A stretch of 64,000 nt of DNA from NCBI RefSeq assembly GCF_002843425.1, contig NZ_NKXO01000004.1:1-64000 (forward strand), given 5' to 3'. The translations under genes and the position numbers were made by a program. Every line of letters starts with the position of its first letter. The stretch's first letter is position 1. The DNA is from Raineya orbicola (GTDB taxonomy: Bacteria > Bacteroidota > Bacteroidia > Cytophagales > Thermonemataceae). Positions 1-8,872 of this stretch are shown piece by piece. Under the pieces are notes generated by a model, which was not told where the DNA came from, searched no databases, and worked only from the letters and a program-made list of their open reading frames with translations.

Positions 1-120
1 GTCAATTTGTGGTCTGGAATTATTGCCTACAAATTCCTAGATAAAAAGCCCACTATTAGAGATTTTCAAGAAAAAAATCTACTTACAAATTTTGAACTTT
101 TTCAAGATATTGCCGCTTAA
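1..120 (+). CDS. C-terminal fragment of an unidentified protein (window edge)
   Basis: An open frame enters from the left edge and ends at TAA 118-120, giving about 39 residues that begin VNLWSGIIAYKFLDKKP and end FELFQDIAA. The aromatic and basic tail with a KKP motif recalls the C-termini of some DDE transposases, but this is a weak impression and no catalytic motif is inside the window. No inverted repeat was recognised after it. Treat it as an unidentified partial gene. Confidence 0.45.
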   Translation, partial: VNLWSGIIAYKFLDKKPTIRDFQEKNLLTNFELFQDIAA

Positions 121-268
121 CTCACGTAAGAACATAGAAAAAATTACAAAACCTCTAAAATTTTATCCTAATTACTTTGACTTACTCAAAACTTACATAG
201 AATTTTCTAAAAAAATTTACTTTTTTTGGCAAATTCGTTTTTTTTATCTAACTTTTGTCAAAATTTTA

Positions 269-277
269 TAGTTTTGC
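269..277 (+). promoter_or_regulatory. Bacteroidota -7 element (TAGTTTTGC)
   Basis: TAGTTTTGC matches TAnnTTTGC exactly, 26 nt before the ATG of the YfiR-like gene. No TTG is found at the usual 19-23 nt upstream. An almost identical stretch (tttatagttttgcc) occurs at 61634, before the Wzz-like gene. Confidence 0.5.
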
Positions 278-303
278 CATAAATACCGAAAATTGATACC
301 GCA

Positions 304-819
304 ATGACACGCATTTTATCTTTGGGGCTTTTTTGTTTTTTTATGAGTTTTTTTCAAATGGCTTCGGGACAATCTAATGTACGAAATTATGCCCACCACC
401 CTGTTTATATCTACAATTTTTGCAAATTTACCCAGTGGCCTGCTGTAAAAACAGAACTTAAAATTGGTGTTTTAGGCAATAGTCCTCTCTACGAAGGTTT
501 GCGGCGTATGGCAGCAACCAAAAGCACTTACAATTTGAAATTTATTGTAGAAAGATACAATACCCCTAATGATATTAAAGATTGTGATGTGCTTTTTATA
601 CCCTTTACAAGTCCTTTTGATGTAAAAGATATTGCTCAAAAACTTATTGGCAGAAATGTAATGATTATCACCGAAGACGAAAAACATATCCGAGATGCTT
701 GCTTCAATTTTGTGGTGAAAGAAGGCAAGCTAATGTACCAAGTAAATAAACAGCAATGCGACAGAGCCAAACTCAGAGTTTCTACAAAACTTTTGAGCTT
801 GGGTATCATTGTAGATTGA
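304..819 (+). CDS. YfiR-like (DUF4154) exported protein
   Basis: A 171-residue protein with an N-terminal hydrophobic signal (about residues 1-22, ending MASGQ). It is followed by the YfiR/DUF4154 hallmark in which a tyrosine-rich strand leads into a YNFCKFTQWP motif (37-46). Later segments (KIGVLGNSPL, KDCDVLFIPF, NVMIITED) fit the alternating strands of that fold. YfiR proteins are small periplasmic regulators; in Pseudomonas YfiR restrains a membrane diguanylate cyclase. No cyclase or YfiB-like partner is next to this copy, so the partner is unknown here. It is a single gene with its own promoter element, and it ends in a strong hairpin that lies inside the 3' end of the convergent MATE gene. 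Confidence 0.8.
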   Translation: MTRILSLGLFCFFMSFFQMASGQSNVRNYAHHPVYIYNFCKFTQWPAVKTELKIGVLGNSPLYEGLRRMAATKSTYNLKFIVERYNTPNDIKDCDVLFIPFTSPFDVKDIAQKLIGRNVMIITEDEKHIRDACFNFVVKEGKLMYQVNKQQCDRAKLRVSTKLLSLGIIVD

Positions 820-841
820 AGCGAAATTTGGTAAAAATATT

Positions 842-2221
842 TCACAAAGCAGTTTTTGAAGGAAACTGCTTTTTTTGTTTTTGAATAAGTTGCCAAAAAC
901 GCCGAGTTAGTAAAAAAGCCGATGTGCTTAATCCTGCAAGTAAGCCTACCCAAATACCTACTGCTCCCCAACCTACCTGATGAGAAAGAATGGCAATCGG
1001 TAAAGCAATTAGCCAATAGGCTATGACTGCAATCATTGTGGGGATATTGACATCTTCCATTCCACGCAAAATGCCCAAACCCACCGCCTGCGTGCCATCA
1101 GAAATCTGAAAAATCCCACCGATAATTAGCAAACTAATCGCAATAGAGACTGCCTTGGGGTCATTTTCAATAAAATGAATCACGATGGTTTCAGGAAAAA
1201 GTAGAAATATTATGCAAAAAGTCCCCATTACTAAAATTGCCAAAGCAATCGCAGAAATACCTACTTTTTGCATCTTGTAAAAATTTCTTTCAGCAAAAGC
1301 CTGCCCCATACGAATAGCACTGCCAATTCCTATGCCTGATGTAATCATATAAGTAGTGGAAATCAAGGAAATCACAACCCTATGAGCGGCTTGTGAATAG
1401 TGGTCTAAATTGCCAATGAGCAGTCCTGCTACTGAAAAAGCCGCTACTTCCAAAAAATACGTAATTCCCACAGGCAAACCCAAACGAAATACCTTTCCGA
1501 CTTCTCGCCAAGTTAAATCAGGAATGGGAGTGAGCAAAATTTTTCGTGTTTTGGGGTGAGCAAAAAGAAATAGCACTATAAGCAAAAGCATCAGCAAGCG
1601 AGCTCCAACGGTAGCCAGTGCCGCTCCTTCCAAGCCCATAGCAGGGAAACCCCAATTTCCGTGTATCAGCAACCAATTAAAAAATACATTCGCTAAAAGT
1701 CCTATCCACGTGATAGTCATTGCGACTTTAGTAAGCGAAAGTCCATCAGTAAACTGCTTGCAGACCAGAAAAAATAAAACTGGCATAACTGAATAATTCA
1801 GCACTGCTAAGAATTTTTTAGCTTCTTGCGTTACCTCAGGGGTTTGGCGTAGCCATTCAAAATTATCCGTTATAATTTTCAAAACTATCATTGTCAGACT
1901 GCCCAAAATGCCCGCTAATACCAATCCGCTCAAAAACACTCTTCGGCTTTCTGCCGCATCTTGCTTTTGGTAGCCTTGCGAAATCAAAGGGGCAATGATA
2001 TTCATACTCCCAATACTAAGCATACAAATCAAGAAAAAAGTGTCATTGGTTGCTCCTGCGGCGGCAGTAGCTACTACCCCTAAATCTTTAATCATCACCA
2101 CATCAATTACCCCCATTAAAATGACCCCTAATTGAGCGAAAATGATAGGCAAACTGAAAAAGAAAGTTTTTTTTGCCTCAAGGCGATAAAAACGATATAG
2201 TTTATAAAAAGCAAGCATCAT
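842..2221 (-). CDS. MATE family multidrug/Na+ exporter
   Basis: A 459-residue polytopic membrane protein, the usual length for the MATE family. It begins with a cytoplasmic stretch (FYRLEAKKTFFFSLPIIFAQLG) typical of MATE proteins before helix 1, and hydrophobic segments recur along its whole length in two similar halves. The second half starts near GKVFRLGLPVGITYFLEVAAFS, the pseudo-repeat of the first. MATE transporters export cationic drugs or metabolites using H+ or Na+ gradients; the substrate cannot be told here. The gene lies 6 nt after the class V aminotransferase gene on the same strand and is probably co-transcribed with it. Its last codons contain the terminator of the convergent YfiR-like gene. 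Confidence 0.9.
   Translation of the reverse strand: MMLAFYKLYRFYRLEAKKTFFFSLPIIFAQLGVILMGVIDVVMIKDLGVVATAAAGATNDTFFLICMLSIGSMNIIAPLISQGYQKQDAAESRRVFLSGLVLAGILGSLTMIVLKIITDNFEWLRQTPEVTQEAKKFLAVLNYSVMPVLFFLVCKQFTDGLSLTKVAMTITWIGLLANVFFNWLLIHGNWGFPAMGLEGAALATVGARLLMLLLIVLFLFAHPKTRKILLTPIPDLTWREVGKVFRLGLPVGITYFLEVAAFSVAGLLIGNLDHYSQAAHRVVISLISTTYMITSGIGIGSAIRMGQAFAERNFYKMQKVGISAIALAILVMGTFCIIFLLFPETIVIHFIENDPKAVSIAISLLIIGGIFQISDGTQAVGLGILRGMEDVNIPTMIAVIAYWLIALPIAILSHQVGWGAVGIWVGLLAGLSTSAFLLTRRFWQLIQKQKKQFPSKTAL
846..877 (+). terminator. Rho-independent terminator of the YfiR-like gene
   Basis: A 10-bp perfect stem, AAAGCAGTTT (846-855) with AAACTGCTTT (863-872), has a 7-nt loop and a run of T. 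It lies wholly inside the last codons of the convergent MATE gene. Confidence 0.8.
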
Positions 2222-2227
2222 AGATTT

Positions 2228-3328
2228 TCATAGTTCTATTTTCAGGAAAAAATCCTGTAATTGTTGAATTTCTGTTTCGCTAATAGCAGGAAAATTTGCA
2301 ATTCGGAAAGTATTTTCTTTCCATTTATCATAACCATTTCCTAAACGGAAACCTGCCTGTTTGGCTTTCTCTTTGATAGTGCCAATCTGTTCAGGTTTGC
2401 CTTGCAAGGCAATCACGGTACTTGAACGCACTTTTTCATTGTGAATGAGAGGGCGGAAGTAGGGATTTTTTTCAAAAAAACGATACCAACTCACTGCTCT
2501 TGCTTGCGTTTTTTTATCAATTTCTTTGATGTTCTCAGAAGTTTCCATCACACGCATCAGCAGGTAAATACCCAACACATTAGGCGTGTGTGTAGTCTGA
2601 AATTTTTGCATTTGCTCACAGGTTTTTAACAAGCTGTTGTAGTGTTTATGCTCCCCTATTTCGTGAATACGAGCAATTGCCTTTTCAGAAAGTATCATCA
2701 GAGCAAGCCCTGCGGGCAAACCAAAGCACTTCTGCACCGAAGCATACCAAATATCGGCACTTCGCCAAGCAAACTCAATGCCTGCCATAGAAGAGGTTGC
2801 ATCAACGGCAATGAGCTGTTTGGGGAAATTCTCCTGTACTTTCCTGATAACTTCTATTGGAACTTGTGTGCCATTAGAAGTTTCATTTTGAGTAAAACAA
2901 ATAAGAGCTTTATCCTCTAACTCTGCTTTACCACTACGCCTTTCGGCAAAAGTAAAGAAAGTTTGTATGCGTTCAGTATCTAAACTCTCATTGATTTCAA
3001 AAAGATATTTTTCCGACTTACGATGTAAATAGTGTGTGTATTGATACCACTTTTCGCCAAAAGCTCCATTCAAGATATGATAGCTTTTACTTGTTACCAA
3101 AGATTGTGCTATCATTTCCCAACATTCGGTAGCCGAAGAGGCAAATACAATTGTATATTGAGGGGGAATTTGCAGTTTTTGTTTCAGCAAAAAAATAGTT
3201 TTTTTCACCATATCCATAAACTCTTGGCTACGATGTGGCAACCCTAAAATTCCTTTATCGTAAGATTCTTGCAAAAAATCTTTTATAGCAGGATAAACCT
3301 TAGAAGGACCTACATTAAAATTTATCAT
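2228..3328 (-). CDS. Class V PLP-dependent aminotransferase (SerC-like)
   Basis: A 366-residue fold-type I PLP enzyme. It opens with FNVGPSKVYP, as phosphoserine aminotransferase does (N-F-x-G-P-x). It keeps the PLP-contacting aspartate in AVDATSS (about D176) and the Schiff-base lysine in ASVQKCFGLPAG (about K200). A serine-rich SSATECWE (64-71) fits the phosphate cup. The most likely reaction is phosphoserine:2-oxoglutarate transamination in serine synthesis. However, the sequence departs from classical SerC in several blocks, and no serA or serB is adjacent, so another small amino acid or keto acid is possible. It is the first gene of a two-gene unit with the MATE exporter. Confidence 0.8.
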   Translation of the reverse strand: MINFNVGPSKVYPAIKDFLQESYDKGILGLPHRSQEFMDMVKKTIFLLKQKLQIPPQYTIVFASSATECWEMIAQSLVTSKSYHILNGAFGEKWYQYTHYLHRKSEKYLFEINESLDTERIQTFFTFAERRSGKAELEDKALICFTQNETSNGTQVPIEVIRKVQENFPKQLIAVDATSSMAGIEFAWRSADIWYASVQKCFGLPAGLALMILSEKAIARIHEIGEHKHYNSLLKTCEQMQKFQTTHTPNVLGIYLLMRVMETSENIKEIDKKTQARAVSWYRFFEKNPYFRPLIHNEKVRSSTVIALQGKPEQIGTIKEKAKQAGFRLGNGYDKWKENTFRIANFPAISETEIQQLQDFFLKIEL

Positions 3329-3347
3329 AGTGTTAGCAGTTTGCTCA

Positions 3348-3355
3348 CAAAGATA
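3348..3355 (-). promoter_or_regulatory. Bacteroidota -7 element for the aminotransferase/MATE unit
   Basis: On the minus strand TATCTTTG matches TAnnTTTG, 19 nt upstream of the ATG at 3328. No TTG lies at the expected spacing, so this is a -7-only match in AT-rich DNA. Confidence 0.4.
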
Positions 3356-3618
3356 GTGAAATAAGTCAAAAGAATGAGAATTTTCTTGGTAACTAAATTT
3401 TAGGCATTTAGATACTTATAGAAGCAAAGCTATAACAAAAAGACTTTGGACTATTAAGCCCAAACCCTTACCCACTATTTTTGGCTTTTTACTCCGCAAG
3501 TTCTTAAAACCTACTTTTAAGCATAAACAGCTTCCCAAGGTCTCTCATAAATCCACTTATCAGCATAGGAAATAGCAAAATACTTCCTCGCCCTTATGCA
3601 ATACAATCAAAAATTACT

Positions 3619-3627
3619 TATATTTGC
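3619..3627 (+). promoter_or_regulatory. Bacteroidota -7 element for ftsK
   Basis: TATATTTGC is an exact TAnnTTTGC match, 16 nt before the ATG at 3644. Because it lies downstream of an in-frame ATG at 3596, it argues for translation starting at 3644. Confidence 0.5.
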
Positions 3628-3643
3628 AAGTAAATCTCTTGCA

Positions 3644-6391
3644 ATGGCTCAAAATACTTACATTCATCAAGAAATTACTGCTACTACTCCCCCAAAAAAG
3701 AAAAAACTTGTTTTCAAGCCACTGAAAGATAGACGTTTTCAGATAGCTTGGGGCTTTTTTTTGTTGTTTTGGGCTTTATATCTACTATTTGCTTTTGTCT
3801 CGTATCTTTTTACCGCCCAAGCCGACCAAAGTCTTGTAGAAGCCTATAACGAAACAGGCATACGCGAAGCAGGTGAGGAGGTTGAAAACTGGTTGGGGAT
3901 TTATGGGGCAATTTTTTCTTACTATTTTATTTATCGTTGGTTTGGTTTGGGGGCATTTTTTCTGATACCCTTACTTGCCAATTGGGGTTTCCAGTGGATT
4001 TTCAAGATGTCTATTCTTCCAACCAAAAAAATTTTGGCTCTGCTCTTTTTTGTTGCCCTGTGGCTTTCTACCCTATTAGGATATTTAGCTATTTTTTTGC
4101 CTCAAAATTCCTTTGTACATAGTATTGCAGGAGTTACGGGGTTTGCTATTGCCGAACTGCTTTCTAACCTAATAGGCATTGGTACTGTTTTTTTACTGAT
4201 TGTTGTTTTTTTGGTCTTTGTAGTGTATTTTTTTAATCTGACTACCCTAAAGAAAGCCAATAACAATGCTGATTTACCTCAATCTTCCAAGAAAAAGGAA
4301 AAAAATGAAGAAAAAATAATCAGAAAGCCTATCCCCAAAGAAGAGCAAGAAGAATTTGATGATGTGCCTTTACAAGAAAACTTACAAAACAAATTCAGCG
4401 AGAATGAAGAAACTGATGATGAATTGGAAAAATTAGGTATTGTGCTTATCAACAAAGCTACAGGGGAAATTATCAAAGAAAACAAAAAAGTTAGTAAGAA
4501 CACTCCAATTCAAGAAAACAATATCAAAACAGAAAGCAAACTGCAAGGCTCACTCATAGAAAATCGCCAAGAAAATATCCAAGATGTTCTTGAAATCGCC
4601 CAGAATGAAAGAAAGCAAGTTTGGGACGCTCCTCATTTAGAATTAGAGCGAGAACAAAAAAATGAATATCCTGAAAAGCAGTTAGTAATGGAAAGCAAAA
4701 AACGTAGAAATGATGATGAAATTATTTTAGAAATTCAACCCAATACACCCATAAATACTATTTCACACTTGCAGGAAACTGATTTTGAAGAAAAAAGTTT
4801 TGATGAGGAAGAATATGACGAAGATACCATTCCTGAACCTGAAAATAACAATGAACAAGAAGCCGATTGGAATATTGAGAAATTAGGAACTTATGACCCA
4901 CGCCAAGATTTAAGTCGCTATCAATTTCCAACATTACAACTATTAAATGAAATTCATTCTCGTTTTGAAGTAAGCAAAGAGGAACTGGAAGCCAATAAAA
5001 ACCGAATTGTAACTACCCTTGCCAACTATGGCATTGGCATTACCTCTATCAAAGCTACTATCGGACCTACAGTAACCCTCTACGAAATTGTGCCTGATGC
5101 AGGCGTAAGGATTTCTAAAATCAAAAATTTAGAGGACGATATTGCTCTTTCACTTTCTGCTTTGGGCATACGTATTATTGCCCCTATTCCGGGCAAAGGA
5201 ACTATCGGTATTGAAGTACCTAACCAAAAACGTGAAGTAGTAGGTATGCGAAACCTACTGGCAAGCGAAAAGTTCCAAAATAGTACAATGGATTTACCTA
5301 TTGTCTTTGGTAAGACTGTTACCAACGAAATTTTTATGGTAGATTTGACCAAAATGCCTCACTTGCTTATTGCAGGAGCAACAGGGCAAGGTAAATCCGT
5401 AGGTCTGAATGTTATTTTGACTTCTCTGCTTTACAAAAAGCACCCTGCTGAACTCAAACTCGTTCTCATAGACCCCAAAAAAGTAGAACTCACGCTTTTC
5501 AACAGAGTAGAAAGACATTTTCTTGCCAAATTGCCCAATGAGGAAGAAGCTATCATTACCGATACGTCCAAAGTTATCAACACGCTCAATTCGCTTTGTA
5601 TTGAAATGGACAACCGCTATTCTTTGCTCAAAGAGGCTTCTTGCCGAAATATCAAAGAATACAACCAAAAATTCAAAGAACGCAAACTTAATCCTAAAAA
5701 AGGGCATAGATTTTTACCCTACATTGTCCTGATTATTGATGAGCTTGCTGACCTGATGATTACAGCAGGTAAAGAAGTAGAGCAACCCATTGCACGACTG
5801 GCACAACTTGCCCGAGCCATTGGTATTCATTTGGTAGTAGCTACCCAACGCCCTTCTGTAAATGTAATCACAGGAGTTATTAAGGCTAATTTCCCTGCAA
5901 GACTATCGTTTAGAGTTACATCCAAAATAGATTCCCGTACCATTTTAGACGCTGGCGGTGCCGAGCAACTGATTGGAATGGGTGATATGCTCTATTCTAC
6001 GGGTTCGGATTTAGTGCGAGTACAATGTGCCTTTATTGATACTCCCGAAGTGGAAAACATTTGCGAATTTATTGGCTCACAACAAGGATATGCCTCCGCT
6101 TACCTCTTACCTGAATATGTAGGCGAAGCAGGTGAAGGTAATCAAGAAGATTTTGATTTTGATGATAGAGATGAACTTTTTGAAGAAGCGGCTCGTATCG
6201 TGGTAATGCACCAACAAGGCAGTACCTCACTTTTGCAACGCAGACTCAAATTAGGCTACAACCGAGCAGGCAGAATTATTGACCAACTGGAAAAAGCAGG
6301 CATCGTAGGAGCTTTTGAAGGTAGCAAAGCCCGCGAAGTGCTTATCCCCGATGAAGTAAGTCTTGAAAAACATCTGAAAAGCCTGAAATAG
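3644..6391 (+). CDS. ftsK: DNA translocase FtsK/SpoIIIE
   Basis: A septum-associated DNA pump that clears and aligns chromosome termini during division. From ATG 3644 it is 915 residues. There are four or five N-terminal membrane segments (about residues 35-205), then an acidic and lysine-rich linker (about 205-440). The motor follows, with Walker A GATGQGKS near residues 578-585 and a Walker B-like IVLIIDELADLM. The C-terminal winged-helix gamma domain (from about DELFEEAARIV) normally reads KOPS-type sequences. An in-frame ATG at 3596 would add 16 residues, but the -7 element sits between it and 3644. The gene begins a plus-strand run with the DUF2851 gene and the propeller gene. Confidence 0.95.
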   Translation: MAQNTYIHQEITATTPPKKKKLVFKPLKDRRFQIAWGFFLLFWALYLLFAFVSYLFTAQADQSLVEAYNETGIREAGEEVENWLGIYGAIFSYYFIYRWFGLGAFFLIPLLANWGFQWIFKMSILPTKKILALLFFVALWLSTLLGYLAIFLPQNSFVHSIAGVTGFAIAELLSNLIGIGTVFLLIVVFLVFVVYFFNLTTLKKANNNADLPQSSKKKEKNEEKIIRKPIPKEEQEEFDDVPLQENLQNKFSENEETDDELEKLGIVLINKATGEIIKENKKVSKNTPIQENNIKTESKLQGSLIENRQENIQDVLEIAQNERKQVWDAPHLELEREQKNEYPEKQLVMESKKRRNDDEIILEIQPNTPINTISHLQETDFEEKSFDEEEYDEDTIPEPENNNEQEADWNIEKLGTYDPRQDLSRYQFPTLQLLNEIHSRFEVSKEELEANKNRIVTTLANYGIGITSIKATIGPTVTLYEIVPDAGVRISKIKNLEDDIALSLSALGIRIIAPIPGKGTIGIEVPNQKREVVGMRNLLASEKFQNSTMDLPIVFGKTVTNEIFMVDLTKMPHLLIAGATGQGKSVGLNVILTSLLYKKHPAELKLVLIDPKKVELTLFNRVERHFLAKLPNEEEAIITDTSKVINTLNSLCIEMDNRYSLLKEASCRNIKEYNQKFKERKLNPKKGHRFLPYIVLIIDELADLMITAGKEVEQPIARLAQLARAIGIHLVVATQRPSVNVITGVIKANFPARLSFRVTSKIDSRTILDAGGAEQLIGMGDMLYSTGSDLVRVQCAFIDTPEVENICEFIGSQQGYASAYLLPEYVGEAGEGNQEDFDFDDRDELFEEAARIVVMHQQGSTSLLQRRLKLGYNRAGRIIDQLEKAGIVGAFEGSKAREVLIPDEVSLEKHLKSLK

Positions 6392-6417
6392 TTACAAAAG
6401 CTGATTTTCAATAATTT

Positions 6418-7698
6418 ATGCGTGAGGACTTTCTCCATTTCATTTGGCAACATCTTTATTTTTCGCAAGAAAATTTACAGACTCTTGCAGGAGAAAGCCT
6501 CAAAATTTTAGACACAGGCAAGTACAACCCCAACGAAGGAGCAGATTTTGAAAATGCTATCGTAGCCTTCAATGGAAAGCACCGAAAAGGCTATGTAGAA
6601 ATGCATCTCAAAACCTCTGACTGGCTCAAACACGGGCATAACCAAAATGCCAAATATGAAAACGTTATCCTTCACATAGTTTGGGAAAATGATTTGAAAG
6701 AATTACAACAAGTACCTTTGCCCACTTTGGAACTCAAAAACAGAGTAAATCCTACCCTTCTGCATAATTACCGACAACTTTTAGCAAATAAAAACTTTAT
6801 CCCTTGCGAAAACTTATTTGCCGAAGTAGAAAATATCTTTGTTTTAAGCACTTGGGATAAAATGCTGGTGCAAAGACTTGAACGCAAAAGCGAAAAAGTA
6901 AAACAAATTTGGCAAGAAACCCGTCAGGATTGGGAAGAAACTACGTACCGATTACTGACAGAAAGTTTTGGCTTCAAAATCAATGCAGAACCTTGTGCTA
7001 AACTTGCTCGGCAAACGCCGCTTAAAATCTTTTTGAAACATCAAAATAGTCTTTTGCAAATAGAGGCTTTGCTTTTCGGACAGGCAGGCTTTTTGAGCGA
7101 AAATTTAGAAAACGAATATGCCCAAAATTTACAGCGGGAATATCAATTCTTACAGCACAAATATAATTTAGTGCCTTTACAAGTAAGCGAATGGAATTTT
7201 TTACGCTTACGTCCTGCGAATTTTCCTACCATTCGGCTGGCACAATTGGCTCAAATTTTGTTTCAAAATGTCAATTTGTTTTCTGTGCTTTTGTATGCAG
7301 AAAAGTTTGAAACTTTACAGAAAATTTTTTCTGTTAATGTTTCTGATTATTGGCAAAAGCATTATCATTTTGGAAAAACTACCGAAAAAACCGCTTCGAA
7401 ATTAGGCAAAAGCAGTTTTCAGAGTTTGCTTATCAATGCGATTGTTCCGCTTTTAGTTTTTTACAGCAAATCTTACCAAAAGCCCGAATATTTAGATAAA
7501 GCCATTTCTTTTTTAGAACAACTGCCTGCCGAAAGCAATCACATCATTGAAAAATGGCAAAAAATCGGAGCTGAACCACAATCGGCAGCCGATACGCAAG
7601 CTTTGTTGGAACTTTTTCATACTCATTGCCAACTCAAAAAATGCTTGCAATGCGGTATAGGTATTGAGCTCTTACGGAAAAATTACACGAAAAGCTAA
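6418..7698 (+). CDS. DUF2851 family protein
   Basis: A 426-residue soluble protein of the DUF2851 family, nearly confined to Bacteroidota. Family signatures visible here are the start REDFLHFIWQHLYF, the block KYNPNEGADFENA, and YVEMHLKTSDWLKHGH followed by NVILHIVWEND. It ends with a cysteine pair in CLQCGIGIELL, which may bind metal. The biochemical role is unknown; the conserved E, H and D pattern near residues 60-90 has a nuclease-like look, which is only an inference. It starts 26 nt after ftsK stops and its tail runs close to the next gene. Confidence 0.85.
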   Translation: MREDFLHFIWQHLYFSQENLQTLAGESLKILDTGKYNPNEGADFENAIVAFNGKHRKGYVEMHLKTSDWLKHGHNQNAKYENVILHIVWENDLKELQQVPLPTLELKNRVNPTLLHNYRQLLANKNFIPCENLFAEVENIFVLSTWDKMLVQRLERKSEKVKQIWQETRQDWEETTYRLLTESFGFKINAEPCAKLARQTPLKIFLKHQNSLLQIEALLFGQAGFLSENLENEYAQNLQREYQFLQHKYNLVPLQVSEWNFLRLRPANFPTIRLAQLAQILFQNVNLFSVLLYAEKFETLQKIFSVNVSDYWQKHYHFGKTTEKTASKLGKSSFQSLLINAIVPLLVFYSKSYQKPEYLDKAISFLEQLPAESNHIIEKWQKIGAEPQSAADTQALLELFHTHCQLKKCLQCGIGIELLRKNYTKS

Positions 7699-7777
7699 TA
7701 AAAATCATAACAAACTCACTGAAAATTCCGTTATTTGCGTGCTATTTCAAAATGCACCCACTTCAAAATCCTTTGCT

Positions 7778-8833
7778 ATGTGTAAAAATCTTTTCTGTTC
7801 TTTACTTTTACTTTGCTGTTTTTCATTTTCTTTTGCTCAAATTCATTATCCACAAGAAAAACACTTCAAGAATGTTCGGCAACTAACTTTCGGGGGCAAT
7901 AATGCCGAAGCCTATTTCAGCCCCAATGGAAAAAAAATAGTTTTTCAGTCAGATTATCAGGCTTGGGGCGTTTCTTGCGACCAAATTTTTATAGCAGACC
8001 TCAAAAAAGATGATTTGAAAAAGAAAAAACCTAAAATGATTAGCACTGCCAAGGGTAGAACGACCTGCTCCTACTTTATGCCCGATGGCAAACATATTCT
8101 ATACGCTTCTACCCACAAAGCAGATGCCGCTTGCCCTCACGTACCCAAAAGTCCTTCGGGTAAGTACGTATGGGCTATTTACGATAGCTACGATATTTTT
8201 ATTGCTGATTTGAACGGCAATATCATCAAACAGCTCACCGATACTCATGGGTATGATGCCGAAGCCACTGTTTCACCCAAAGGCGATAAAATTGTTTTTA
8301 CTTCTATGCGTTCAGGCGATTTAGATTTATGGGTTATGAACATAGACGGCACAGGACTAAAACAAATCACCCGCGATTTAGGCTACGACGGCGGAGCATT
8401 TTTTTCTCCCGATGGTTCTATGATTGTATTCCGAGCCTCTCGCCCCAAAACCGAAGACGAAATCCGTGAGTACAAAGAACTTTTAGCACAAGGTCTTGTA
8501 CAACCTACCAATATGGAAATTTTTGTTTGCAATGCTGATGGCTCTAATCTGCGACAAATTACGAATTTAGGAAAAGCCAACTGGGCTCCTTTTTTTCACC
8601 CTTCGGGCAAAAAAATTATTTTCAGTTCCAATCATTTTTCAAAGCGTGGCTATCAGTTTAATTTGTTTATGATAGATTTAGATGGAAAAAATTTAGAGCA
8701 AATCTCTTTTGATAACGTTTTTGACGCATTCCCAATGTTTTCGCCTGATGGTAAGAAAATCATTTTCAGTTCTAACCGCAACAATGGTGGCACAAGAGAT
8801 ACTAATCTTTTTATAGCCGATTGGGTTGATTAG
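7778..8833 (+). CDS. Exported TolB-like PD40 beta-propeller protein
   Basis: A protein of 351 residues from the ATG at 7778, chosen because it starts directly with a signal peptide (MCKNLFCSLLLLCCFSFSFAQ). An in-frame ATG at 7664 would place 38 polar residues before the signal. The mature part has repeated PD40 blades: YFSPNGKKIVFQSD, TVSPKGDKIVFTSM, FFSPDGSMIVFRAS, FHPSGKKIIFSSN and FSPDGKKIIFSSN. Such TolB-like propellers sit in the periplasm and bind partners; no enzymatic motif was recognised. The gene ends at a bidirectional terminator shared with sucC. Confidence 0.85.
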   Translation: MCKNLFCSLLLLCCFSFSFAQIHYPQEKHFKNVRQLTFGGNNAEAYFSPNGKKIVFQSDYQAWGVSCDQIFIADLKKDDLKKKKPKMISTAKGRTTCSYFMPDGKHILYASTHKADAACPHVPKSPSGKYVWAIYDSYDIFIADLNGNIIKQLTDTHGYDAEATVSPKGDKIVFTSMRSGDLDLWVMNIDGTGLKQITRDLGYDGGAFFSPDGSMIVFRASRPKTEDEIREYKELLAQGLVQPTNMEIFVCNADGSNLRQITNLGKANWAPFFHPSGKKIIFSSNHFSKRGYQFNLFMIDLDGKNLEQISFDNVFDAFPMFSPDGKKIIFSSNRNNGGTRDTNLFIADWVD

Positions 8834-8841
8834 CAAACAAA

Positions 8842-8866
8842 AAAGCCCTCTTTGATGGAGGGCTTT
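8842..8866. terminator. Bidirectional terminator between the propeller gene and sucC
   Basis: A 9-bp stem, AAAGCCCTC (8842-8850) with GAGGGCTTT (8858-8866), has a 7-nt loop. An A run on the left gives T's for minus-strand transcripts, and a GTATTTTT tail serves plus-strand transcripts. It lies within 40 nt of both stop codons. Confidence 0.85.
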
Positions 8867-8872
8867 GTATTT

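Larger units (their letters stand above)
3329..3643. other. Intergenic region between divergent transcription units
   Basis: This 315-nt AT-rich stretch separates the minus-strand aminotransferase from plus-strand ftsK. It holds a -7-like element for each direction (3348-3355 minus, 3619-3627 plus). A 26-codon open stretch on the minus strand ending near 3518 has no start signal and was not called. No RNA gene was recognised. Confidence 0.5.

Noticed and set aside
1-120. Transposase tail at the left edge
   Set aside because: Only 39 residues are visible and no catalytic DDE residues or inverted repeats were found, so a mobile element was not called.
3440-3595. A short minus-strand reading stretch ending KYFAISYADKWIYERPWEAVYA
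   Set aside because: It is only about 26 codons from the nearest stop, has no start codon with a ribosome site, and overlaps the region before ftsK. It may be chance or an old remnant.
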